NCBI RefSeq assembly: GCF_003812745.1
Contig: NZ_CP033831.1
Coordinates: forward strand, 3,286,001 to 3,350,000
DNA: 64,000 nucleotides
Origin: Serratia sp. FDAARGOS_506
GTDB taxonomy: Bacteria; Pseudomonadota; Gammaproteobacteria; Enterobacterales; Enterobacteriaceae
Reading direction: 5' to 3'
The notes below the pieces were generated by a model. The model had not been told where the DNA came from. It saw nothing but the letters and a program-made list of their open reading frames with translations, and ran no database searches. Position 1 is the first letter of the stretch; every line of letters starts with the position of its first letter. Of this stretch, positions 36,503 through 43,643 are shown one piece after another. A program made the translations under genes and the position numbers.

Positions 36503-37561
36503 ATGGGCCGAACCCGTGTAACAGACAGCAGCCTGCGTTTGGCCGTTCTGCTGGCGATGTTGGTGATCATTCTGGCCGGGGTGAAAGCCGCCGCCGACAT
36601 CGTGGTGCCGTTTTTACTCGCAGTCTTCCTCGCTATGGTGCTGAATCCGCTGGTGGCGATGCTGGAGCGCAAGCGAATACCGCGCATCGTCGGGGTGACG
36701 CTGCTGGTGACGGCGGTGATCGTGGTCGTGATGCTGCTTATCGGCATGCTGGGCGCTTCGCTCAATGAGTTCGCTCGTTCGTTGCCGCAGTACCGCGGCA
36801 TGATGATCGAGAAGCTGCGCGAGCTGCAGCATTACGCCGATCGTTTCAATATCAGCCTCTCCAGCGAAGCGATGCTGCAGTATGTCGATCCCAGTGCGGC
36901 GATGAATCTGGTTACCCGTATGCTGGGGCACCTGTCTGGTGCCATGACCAACGTCTTCCTGCTGCTGATGACCGTGGTGTTTATGCTGTTCGAAGTGCAG
37001 CTGTTGCCTTACAAGCTGCAACAGGCGCTGGATAAGCCGAATGAAGGCCTCGCCGCGATGCGGCGGGCGCTGGAGGGCGTGACGCGCTATCTGGTGATTA
37101 AAACCATCATCAGCCTGGCCACCGGGGTGATCGTTTGGATTTTCCTGGCGGCGGTCGGCGTGCGCTTCGCCTTTATCTGGGGGCTGCTGGCGTTTTTGCT
37201 CAACTACATTCCCAATATCGGCTCGGTGTTGGCCGCTATTCCGCCGCTGATTCAGGCGTTGCTGTTCAACGGCCTGGGCGATGCGCTGGTGGTGGCCGGC
37301 GGCTTTATCGCTGTCAACATGGTGATCGGCAATATCCTCGAACCGCGGGTGATGGGGCGTGGGCTGGGGTTGTCGACGCTGGTGGTGTTCCTGTCGCTGA
37401 TCTTTTGGGGCTGGCTGCTGGGCCCGGTGGGCATGTTGCTGTCGGTGCCGCTGACGATCGTGGCGCGCATCGCGCTGGAAACCACCGAGGGCGGCTATCG
37501 GCTGGCGGTTATCCTGGGCGACGGCCGCCCGCCGCGCCAGCCTCCGGCGTCGCCGGAGTGA
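36503..37561 (+). CDS. tqsA: AI-2E family transporter TqsA
   Basis: A 352-residue membrane protein of the AI-2E family. The E. coli homologue TqsA (YdgG) exports autoinducer-2 and affects biofilm formation. The C-terminal half is nearly identical to E. coli: RFAFIWGLLAFLLNYIPNIG, NILEPRVMGRGLGLSTLVVF and FWGWLLGPVGMLLSVPLTIV. About eight hydrophobic segments with a coiled cytoplasmic region around 75-130. I chose ATG 36503 (AAGGAAAC upstream) over the GTG one codon before. Its last 53 bases overlap the end of the convergent reductase gene. Confidence 0.92.
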   Translation: MGRTRVTDSSLRLAVLLAMLVIILAGVKAAADIVVPFLLAVFLAMVLNPLVAMLERKRIPRIVGVTLLVTAVIVVVMLLIGMLGASLNEFARSLPQYRGMMIEKLRELQHYADRFNISLSSEAMLQYVDPSAAMNLVTRMLGHLSGAMTNVFLLLMTVVFMLFEVQLLPYKLQQALDKPNEGLAAMRRALEGVTRYLVIKTIISLATGVIVWIFLAAVGVRFAFIWGLLAFLLNYIPNIGSVLAAIPPLIQALLFNGLGDALVVAGGFIAVNMVIGNILEPRVMGRGLGLSTLVVFLSLIFWGWLLGPVGMLLSVPLTIVARIALETTEGGYRLAVILGDGRPPRQPPASPE

Positions 37562-38513
37562 GGAAGATCTTGCCGTTCACACCGGGCTGCGCAGCGTGTT
37601 GCAGAGCAGCTGCGTACTGTTGCAAAGGGTAAATCGCGGCGGGCGGGCGCAGCACCAGCTGGCCGCGCCGCAGCAGCTGGAATAGCTGATAAAACGCTGT
37701 TTGCCACTGTGCCGGCGCCGCCTGCGCATTCCATTTGCGCAGGTGGAACAGTGAAGCGCGCAGCTTCAATTCGTCCACCACGCGCCGCCAATCCACCTGG
37801 CGGCCACCCAGCAGGCCCAGCGCCACAAAATCGCCGCCGGCGCGAACCGCCCGCGCCAGCTGCAATCCCTCTTCGCCGCCGATGCAGTCGATAGCGGCGC
37901 GGGCGCCAAAATTAGTCATTTCCACCAGCTGCGGCGCTTCGATAACGCGCCAGGCGCCGGCGGCCAGTAACGCCGGGCGATGAGCGGCATTGCGCACCAC
38001 GACCGCCAGACGAATGCCGCGCAGCGCCGTCAGCTGCGCCAACAGTAGGCTAACGGCGGAGCCGCCGCCGTTGAGCAGCAGCACGTCGCCGGCGTTGAGC
38101 GGCAGCCATTGCGTCAGCAGCACCCAGCAGGTGAGCGGGTTGATATAGATTTGCGCCGCGCCGGCGTCGTCGATGTCGTCCGGCACCCAGACCACCCGTT
38201 CTTCAGGCAACGTGACGAAGGTTTGCCAGCTGCCGTCACCTGCTACCGCCAGCGCGCGTCGGCCGGTCGAGCGTCCGCTTTGCGGATCGACGATGACGCC
38301 CACGCCCTCATAGCCCGGCACCTGCGGCAGGGCGATGCGGTGCGCGTATTGGCCGTGAATCGGGATCAGGTCGGAAGGGTTGATCGGGGCATACCGCATC
38401 TGCAGCAGCAACCGGCCGGGGCGCAGCGGCGGCCTGCTCATCTGCTGCAGCGCCAGCACCTGGGCGGGATCGCCGAAGCGGCTGAAGCTCAATCGGGGAA
38501 ATGACGACGGCAT
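37509..38513 (-). CDS. MDR-family (quinone oxidoreductase-like) oxidoreductase
   Basis: A 334-residue medium-chain dehydrogenase/reductase. N-terminal GroES-like domain with RYAPINPSDLIPIHGQYAHR and QVPGYEGVGVIVDP, then a Rossmann NAD(P)H domain with the glycine motif NGGGSAVSLLLAQ (an altered GxGxxG) and a C-terminal YPLQQYAAALQHA. It lacks the zinc-binding GHE motif, as do crotonase- and quinone-reductase-type members. Substrate unknown; the NADPH/NADH preference is not evident. It starts at ATG 38513, 3 bases after the yceO stop, and its 3' end overlaps tqsA by 53 bases. Confidence 0.82.
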   Translation of the reverse strand: MPSSFPRLSFSRFGDPAQVLALQQMSRPPLRPGRLLLQMRYAPINPSDLIPIHGQYAHRIALPQVPGYEGVGVIVDPQSGRSTGRRALAVAGDGSWQTFVTLPEERVVWVPDDIDDAGAAQIYINPLTCWVLLTQWLPLNAGDVLLLNGGGSAVSLLLAQLTALRGIRLAVVVRNAAHRPALLAAGAWRVIEAPQLVEMTNFGARAAIDCIGGEEGLQLARAVRAGGDFVALGLLGGRQVDWRRVVDELKLRASLFHLRKWNAQAAPAQWQTAFYQLFQLLRRGQLVLRPPAAIYPLQQYAAALQHAAQPGVNGKIFLTPATPEAGAAGGRRPG

Positions 38514-38516
38514 GGG

Positions 38517-38633
38517 TTACATCACGAAGAAAAAATAGACATCCAGCGCCAGCAGCACCAGCCACAGACAAAGATACAGCACCAGGTGCTCACGCACGTT
38601 GTTGACGATAGCCGCCAGTATTCGGTTTAACAT
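38517..38633 (-). CDS. yceO: YceO small membrane protein
   Basis: A 38-codon frame, ATG 38633, that matches E. coli YceO: NNVREHLVLYLCLWLVLLALD here against the INNIREHLMLYLFLWGLL of YceO. One transmembrane helix (about residues 17-34). In E. coli yceO follows yceJ, whereas here it is separated from yceJ by tqsA and the MDR gene. Its stop is 3 bases from the MDR start codon on the same strand, which suggests an operon. No molecular function is known, though biofilm and acid phenotypes are reported for E. coli yceO. Confidence 0.75.
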   Translation of the reverse strand: MLNRILAAIVNNVREHLVLYLCLWLVLLALDVYFFFVM

Positions 38634-38724
38634 TTCAGCCGCCTGAAGAGAAGGACCCTTGATTATAGTCCTTTTCTCGGCGTCTTTTACAGCACGCCGC
38701 GCGTGAGCGCTGGAAGAGTGGCGA

Positions 38725-38751
38725 TAAAAAAGCCTGCGTTATCGCAGGCTT
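38725..38751. terminator. Terminator between yceO and the RcsA-like gene
   Basis: AAGCCTGCG-TTAT-CGCAGGCTT, 9-bp stem, preceded by an A-run on the plus strand, so on the minus strand the T-run ends the regulator transcript. Confidence 0.8.
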
Positions 38752-38755
38752 GATG

Positions 38756-39382
38756 TTATACCGCCAGCAGCGCCAGCGGCGTCGAATTTGTTGGCGTGCT
38801 CGGCGGGTAGAAATAGCGCAGCACGTTATACAGCGAGTAGAACTCCAGCCGGTTGCGTGCGTTGATCTTCTCCGTGATATGGCGCTTGTGCACGTACACC
38901 GTATGCGAGCTGATCTGCAGCTTTTTCGCGATGCGGTAGTTGGGCATCTCCGCCATCCAATATTTCATCACCGTCAGTTCCTGCGGGCTGAACAGGGAAC
39001 GCTCTTCGCCGTCATCGGCCAGCGCCATCGGATTTTCGCGCAGCATGCGTAAGGTGAGCGGCAGAATGCTTTTATTGAACAGAAACGCGTTATCGGCGAT
39101 GCGCATTGGCGTTTCGCTGTAAGGGTAAGGCGTATCGAGATAGATAAACAGCAAGGCAGATTGACTGGCTTCCATAAACGCCAGCAGTTGTGCGTCCGCT
39201 TCGTTATAGCGGCACTGGTTGCTGAGGTTCACCAGAATGTGGCTCGGCTGAAAGCTGGCCAACAGCGGCGTAGCGTACTCAATGCTGTGGCAGCACTTGA
39301 TCGTCGTAATCCCACTATCAGCAAAGTAGCTGGCTATACCGACCCGGGTGAAGCAGCATTCGTCCACGACAAGTAGTTTCAT
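38756..39382 (-). CDS. LuxR-type regulator with a degenerate receiver (RcsA/BglJ-like)
   Basis: A 208-residue protein: an N-terminal receiver-like domain (MKLLVVDECCFTRVGI) and a C-terminal LuxR helix-turn-helix (about residues 130-195, with SPQELTVMKYWMAEMPNYRI and QISSHTVYVHKRHITEKINA). The position of the phospho-acceptor aspartate is Asn52 (HILVNLSN), so phosphorylation is unlikely. Size and layout recall RcsA and BglJ, the unphosphorylated partners of RcsB in capsule or bgl control. A role as an RcsB partner or stand-alone activator is inferred. ATG 39382 has AAGGACG upstream. It sits between yceO and solA. Confidence 0.75.
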   Translation of the reverse strand: MKLLVVDECCFTRVGIASYFADSGITTIKCCHSIEYATPLLASFQPSHILVNLSNQCRYNEADAQLLAFMEASQSALLFIYLDTPYPYSETPMRIADNAFLFNKSILPLTLRMLRENPMALADDGEERSLFSPQELTVMKYWMAEMPNYRIAKKLQISSHTVYVHKRHITEKINARNRLEFYSLYNVLRYFYPPSTPTNSTPLALLAV

Positions 39383-39598
39383 GGTGACGTCCTTGTTGAA
39401 AGCCGATGGAGCATATCTTCTGTAAAATAGGACTTACACTGCAAGTGTTCAATTCGGAAATTCAACTGCTGAATACAAGAAATTTCCGTTATCATATTTT
39501 TTATTTGGTATTTAAAAGAGTTAGCAGGTTAATAAATTGTAACCGTCAGATTTCGCTACCCAAGTCACTAGAAGAACCGAAGCAGCGAAATCCTTCGC

Positions 39599-40714
39599 TT
39601 AGCTAAATCGCTTCAAACCAAAGCTGGAAACGTCGACCGGCGGCGCCTTGTCCTGTGCGAACAGCGCCGCAATCTCGCCCAACGCACTGGCGAACTTGAA
39701 GCCGTGGCCGCTCAATCCGCTGATGACCATCAGGCGCTCGCACTCCGGCAGGGTATCGATAATAAAGTCTTCGTCGGGGCTCATATCATAGCTGCAGGCT
39801 TCCCCGTGTAAACATACGCCTACACCCGGTAAAAACTGCCGCAGGAAGGTGAAGACTTCCGTGCCGTCGCTGGCATTGCTGCCGAAAGGTTTTCGCTGCT
39901 CGGGGGCATCCATCGGCTGGCCACCGTCGTGTTTTCCTACTTTCAGGCCGTCGTTATCCGCCGGGAAACCGTAATAGTGCGTGCCATCCTGCGCTTCGAC
40001 GGTAAAGGCCGGGAAGCGATTGTTCACGCTGTAGCGGCCGTCCGCCTGATGCCAGGAGAATACCTTGCGCAATGGCGTAATCGGCAGCTGCGGCAACAGC
40101 GCTTTCACCCAGGTGCCGGCGGTGACCACGGCTTTTCGCGCCGTGAAACGTCCTTCGTCGGTAACGACTTCAACGCCGCCATCGATAGGCTTCACCGCGC
40201 TGACCGGGCAGTTGAACAACTGGCTGCAGCCGGCCTCTTTCGCCAGCTTGATCAGGCAGGCTACCGCCAACTCGGAGCGCAGGAAGCCTGCGTCCGGCTC
40301 GAATACGCCGACGTAACCTTCAGGTGCACGGAATTCCGGCCAGCGTTGGGCGATCTGTTCGGCGCTGAGGGTTTGCGCATTCAGGCGGAATTTTTGCGCG
40401 CTCTGTTGCGCATTGCGAATGAATTCGGACTGCTGTGGCCCCAGATTGAGCACGCCGCACGACTGAAACAATTCCTCGCCGGATTGCTGAATCAGCGCAT
40501 TCCACAACGCCTGCGCGCGCAGCACCAGCGGCACGTACTTTTCGCCTTCGCCGTAAGCGTGGCGGATAATGCGGGTATCGCCGTGATGGCTGCCGTTGCG
40601 GTGCGGGGGAATGGCGCTGTCGATCATCAGCACTTTCAAACCTGCCCGAGTAGCGTAATAACCTGCCGCCGCGCCGACTGAACCGCTGCCCACCACAATC
40701 AAATCATATTCCAC
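39599..40714 (-). CDS. solA: N-methyl-L-tryptophan oxidase SolA
   Basis: FAD-dependent oxidase of the monomeric sarcosine oxidase type. The first residues [20 protein letters not shown] form the Rossmann FAD motif (GxGSxG). The SolA blocks [20 protein letters not shown] and, near the end, [19 protein letters not shown] are clear. A cysteine in [17 protein letters not shown] is the expected covalent FAD attachment site. 371 residues; E. coli 372. ATG 40714. It keeps the E. coli solA-bssS-dinI-pyrC order. Confidence 0.94.
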   Translation of the reverse strand: MEYDLIVVGSGSVGAAAGYYATRAGLKVLMIDSAIPPHRNGSHHGDTRIIRHAYGEGEKYVPLVLRAQALWNALIQQSGEELFQSCGVLNLGPQQSEFIRNAQQSAQKFRLNAQTLSAEQIAQRWPEFRAPEGYVGVFEPDAGFLRSELAVACLIKLAKEAGCSQLFNCPVSAVKPIDGGVEVVTDEGRFTARKAVVTAGTWVKALLPQLPITPLRKVFSWHQADGRYSVNNRFPAFTVEAQDGTHYYGFPADNDGLKVGKHDGGQPMDAPEQRKPFGSNASDGTEVFTFLRQFLPGVGVCLHGEACSYDMSPDEDFIIDTLPECERLMVISGLSGHGFKFASALGEIAALFAQDKAPPVDVSSFGLKRFS

Positions 40715-40855
40715 GTGACCACCCTCTCTGATAGCGATTTCTTATCGCCCCATGATAAAAGGTTGGCGAGCGCAATGCACTGATTGAACGGCGAAAGGCA
40801 AAGAAAAAGGCGCCGAGGATGGGGCGCGGCGCCTTAGGGGTTAGGGGACGATGAA

Positions 40856-41110
40856 TCAATGTTTTCTGCGATCAAGATCCTGGTAATCCGTAGCTTCAAT
40901 CTTGGCGATGCCGGCCTCTAAGATATTGATTAATTGACGGGCGACATCTGTGGTCAGCCAAAGCGTTCTGTCAACTTGGGCTTCTTCGGGCGTTTGGTCT
41001 AGTGAAGACAGGTAATGAAGGCGTATCATCATGGCGTCGTAAACGTCGACAGTGCTGATATCCCAACCGACAAGCGGGTGCGTCTGAATTACTTCATCAT
41101 TTCTGTCCAT
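40856..41110 (-). CDS. bssS: Biofilm regulator BssS
   Basis: An 84-residue protein whose first 27 residues (VIQTHPLVGWDISTVDVYDA and neighbours) and C-terminal half (LWLTTDVARQLINILEAGI) match E. coli BssS, a signal-responsive regulator of biofilm formation through indole and AI-2 pathways. The mechanism is unknown and no classical DNA-binding domain is visible. ATG 41110 at the end of the conserved N-terminus. Monocistronic between solA and the IraP-like gene. Confidence 0.94.
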   Translation of the reverse strand: MDRNDEVIQTHPLVGWDISTVDVYDAMMIRLHYLSSLDQTPEEAQVDRTLWLTTDVARQLINILEAGIAKIEATDYQDLDRRKH

Positions 41111-41311
41111 AAAGACCCCTTATTGAGTAGTAACTACCGTGAGTGACTAACGAGGATCAATGCGGCTCATCATCATGAGAGCAATTACAGTATACGCATC
41201 CGCTTTCATCGGTGGAGGGGGTTGGCACCGAAATTTGCAAAATAAATATTTATTTGAACAATTATTCTACAAATCTGTATGCGGATTTGTGGATGAATAA
41301 AGCGCAGCGCG

Positions 41312-41590
41312 TTATTCCACGCCGGCCGGCGGTGGTGAACCGTGCAGGCATTTTTCCAGCTCCTCGGCCAAATGGGCGAAATGTTTCTGCGTTTCGGCGT
41401 CGCGGTTTTGGCTGTGCGACTCAAGCTTCAGGCTGTGGATCAGCCGTTGGTTAGCTTTGTCATCCAGGCTGAAAGCCAGATAAGAGAAAGCCACTTCCAG
41501 TACGTTCAAGCGCCTTTTCTGATCGGCAATCAGCGCCAGCAATTCGCCAAACGTCATTGCGTCTTCGGATTTCACCTTGTCCGGGGCCAT
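41312..41590 (-). CDS. Small coiled protein, distantly IraP-like
   Basis: A 92-residue helical protein. Residues about 29-55 (LNVLEVAFSYLAFSLDDKAN then QRLIHSLK) can be laid over the IraP segment ending NDQQRLIDQ, with QRLI and LE conserved and the hydrophobic pattern kept; elsewhere there is no clear match. Whether it is an RpoS anti-adaptor is uncertain. ATG 41590 is followed in frame by a second methionine 11 residues on. It sits between bssS and dinI, which are adjacent in E. coli. A second and better IraP-like protein lies at 13262-13561. Confidence 0.5.
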   Translation of the reverse strand: MAPDKVKSEDAMTFGELLALIADQKRRLNVLEVAFSYLAFSLDDKANQRLIHSLKLESHSQNRDAETQKHFAHLAEELEKCLHGSPPPAGVE

Positions 41591-41675
41591 GCTTACTCCT
41601 TTGCGTTAAATACAGCGCTGAGGCAGATTTTGTTCCAGAGTAAGGGTAAGCGATGAACGGACAGGGCGCCAGAAA

Positions 41676-41707
41676 CAAAAAAGCCGGAGAGCGACCCCCG
41701 GCAAAAA
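41676..41707 (-). terminator. Terminator of dinI
   Basis: GCCGG/CCGGC stem (41683-41687 and 41698-41702) with A-runs on both sides, so on the minus strand a T-run follows, just past the dinI stop at 41721. Confidence 0.65.
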
Positions 41708-41720
41708 CAGCATTGCAGTG

Positions 41721-41960
41721 TTATTCTGCGCTGAACCATTCGTCCGCGCTTTCCCAGGTTTCCTGAAGGATTTCCTCGATCAGATCCCGGTCGGTTTTTG
41801 CGCCCCCCAGCACGGAGAGCCCGTTGGCGCCGGCATAACGTACGTGCACGACGGCGTCTGGAAACTGGCGATTGACCCGTTTGCCCAGTTCGCCGGTCAG
41901 CGCCTCAATGGCGCCCGCCGGCAGCGGCCGGGTTTTATCTATAGTGACTTCAACACGCAT
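41721..41960 (-). CDS. dinI: DNA-damage-inducible protein DinI
   Basis: A 79-residue DinI protein that stabilises or modulates RecA filaments and restrains SOS mutagenesis. The start MRVEVTIDKTRPLPAGAIEA and the end ILQETWESADEWF match E. coli DinI closely. A LexA box lies 20 bases upstream of the ATG at 41960. It is one residue group shorter in the middle than E. coli (81 residues). dinI is next to pyrC as in E. coli. Confidence 0.95.
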   Translation of the reverse strand: MRVEVTIDKTRPLPAGAIEALTGELGKRVNRQFPDAVVHVRYAGANGLSVLGGAKTDRDLIEEILQETWESADEWFSAE

Positions 41961-41979
41961 AATTGCCCCCGAAGCGATT

Positions 41980-41999
41980 TACTGGTTATTTATACAGTC
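41980..41999. promoter_or_regulatory. LexA (SOS) box of dinI
   Basis: TACTGGTTATTTATACAGTC: CTG-N10-CAG in a 20-base frame with only one outer mismatch, directly upstream of dinI, a member of the SOS regulon in E. coli. Confidence 0.85.
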
Positions 42000-42035
42000 A
42001 GTAGAGCGCGGGGGCAAGAGGGTGAAGAAAAAATA

Positions 42036-43082
42036 TCAGTTTTTCAGCGACCAATTCAGGGTTTCACCGGCCAGGAAGGGGATCACGGATTCATTGCCCA
42101 GGGCGATCTCTTCCGGTTGGGTGGTCGGCACACGTTGCAGCTCGATGAAGTCTTCGTTGAGCTGCAGGCCATAGAAGCGTGGGCCGTTGAGCGAGCAAAA
42201 GGCCTCAAGGTGCTCCAGCGCACCGAGCTGTTCGAACACGGCAGCGTAAGCCGGGATGGCATTCGGCGCGTTGAAGCAGCCGGCGCAGCCACAGCTGGAC
42301 TCTTTGCGGTGCTTGAGGTGCGGTGCGGAGTCAGTGCCGAGGAAGAAACGATCCGAGCCGCTGGCGACCGCCTGACGCAGCGCTTCCTGATGGACATTGC
42401 GCTTGAGGATCGGCAGGCAGAACAGATGTGGGCGAATGCCGCCGACCAGCATGTGGTTGCGGTTGAACATCAGGTGCTGCGGGGTGATGGTGGCGCCGAG
42501 GAAACGATTGCCTGCCTGCACGTATTGTGCCGCTTCTTTGGTGGTGATGTGCTCGAAGACGATCTTCAACTCCGGGAACTGGCGGCGGATAGGTTCCATC
42601 ACCTGTTCGATAAAGCGCGCCTCGCGGTCGAAAATATCGACGGCAGGATCGGTCACTTCACCGTGGATCAGCAGCGGCATGCCGATTTTTTGCATCTGTT
42701 CGAACAGCGGGTAAATGCCGGTTACGTCGCTGACGCCGTGGCTGGAGTTGGTCGTAGCGTTGGCCGGGTACAGTTTGGCGGCGGTAAACACCCCTTGCTC
42801 GAAGCCGTTGACCAGTTCACTGGCAGCCAGAGAGTTGGTCAGGTAGCAGGTCATCAGCGGAGTGAAGTTGTGACCCTGCGGAACCGCTGCCAGAATACGA
42901 TCGCGGTAGGCGCGCGCGGCGGCCACGGTCGTTACGGGCGGAACCAGGTTCGGCATCACGATCGCCCGGCCAAATACCTGGCTGGTATAGGGCACCACCG
43001 TTTTCAGCATTTCATCGTCACGCAGGTGGATATGCCAGTCGTCTGGGCGGCGGATTTTCAGAACTTGAGGTTGTGCGGTCAT
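42036..43082 (-). CDS. pyrC: Dihydroorotase
   Basis: Zinc amidohydrolase that closes N-carbamoyl-aspartate to dihydroorotate in pyrimidine synthesis. 348 residues, as in E. coli. The HxH metal motif is seen as [11 protein letters not shown] (about 14-24); further metal ligands are the lysine in [12 protein letters not shown] and the histidines in LIHGEVTD and [21 protein letters not shown] carries the catalytic aspartate. ATG 43082. E. coli pyrC is regulated by start-site switching at its leader; the leader here (GCCGGAGCC just before the start) may pair in the same way, but I could not confirm it. Confidence 0.97.
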   Translation of the reverse strand: MTAQPQVLKIRRPDDWHIHLRDDEMLKTVVPYTSQVFGRAIVMPNLVPPVTTVAAARAYRDRILAAVPQGHNFTPLMTCYLTNSLAASELVNGFEQGVFTAAKLYPANATTNSSHGVSDVTGIYPLFEQMQKIGMPLLIHGEVTDPAVDIFDREARFIEQVMEPIRRQFPELKIVFEHITTKEAAQYVQAGNRFLGATITPQHLMFNRNHMLVGGIRPHLFCLPILKRNVHQEALRQAVASGSDRFFLGTDSAPHLKHRKESSCGCAGCFNAPNAIPAYAAVFEQLGALEHLEAFCSLNGPRFYGLQLNEDFIELQRVPTTQPEEIALGNESVIPFLAGETLNWSLKN

Positions 43083-43294
43083 CTAGCTAGGCTCCGGCGG
43101 TCAAATACGTCTAATGAAAGCGAATAATGGGTTTATTCACGCCGGGGTGTAAGGATAAGCGGAAAGTGCCTGAGATGCATCTGTTTGTTGGCGACAAGTT
43201 GAAATCAATAGGGCGGCGGGCGCATAGTGACAGAGATTTCAACGATGCCGACGCCAATACCGTCGACCTTCATCAAGTGGAAAGGGAGAAAGCA

Positions 43295-43582
43295 ATGGAA
43301 GTACGCGTTATCGCCACCCTGCAAGCGAAAGCGGGATTTGAAGCCGCTGTCAGCGACGCGGTGCACGACATTATCGAGCCGAGCCGCCAAGAGTTGGGCA
43401 ACCTGCAATACGATTTGCATCGCGATCTGGAACAACCGGGCGTCTTCGTGTTCTTTGAGCGTTGGGCCAGCAGTGAAGCGTTGGATAAGCATAATGAGAC
43501 GGCGCATTTTCAGCAGTTCGTCAGCCGGCTTGACGGCAAGTTGGATGCTCTGGACATCAAAAGGCTGAAGAAGATCGCCTGA
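43295..43582 (+). CDS. ABM-domain (YgiN-like) protein
   Basis: A 95-residue protein with the antibiotic biosynthesis monooxygenase (ferredoxin-like) fold: EVRVIATLQAKAGFEAAVSD, then SRQELGNLQYDLHRDLEQP and FVFFERWASSEALDKHNETA, where H-x-E-T-x-HF is the usual motif end. Comparable E. coli YgiN acts on menadione-type quinones, but the substrate here is unknown. I chose ATG 43295 with AGGGAGAA upstream; the longer frame to 43127 is unlike the family. It lies between pyrC and rne, where E. coli has a large unrelated block. Confidence 0.85.
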   Translation: MEVRVIATLQAKAGFEAAVSDAVHDIIEPSRQELGNLQYDLHRDLEQPGVFVFFERWASSEALDKHNETAHFQQFVSRLDGKLDALDIKRLKKIA

Positions 43583-43602
43583 GCTTTTTTGCAGGTAAGA
43601 AA

Positions 43603-43627
43603 AAACCCGCCGATGGCGGGTTTTTTT
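43603..43627. terminator. Bidirectional terminator between the ABM gene and rne
   Basis: AAACCCGCC-GAT-GGCGGGTTT with A- and T-runs on both sides; it can end both convergent transcripts. Confidence 0.85.
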
Positions 43628-43643
43628 AGGGCTGCAGATTAAC

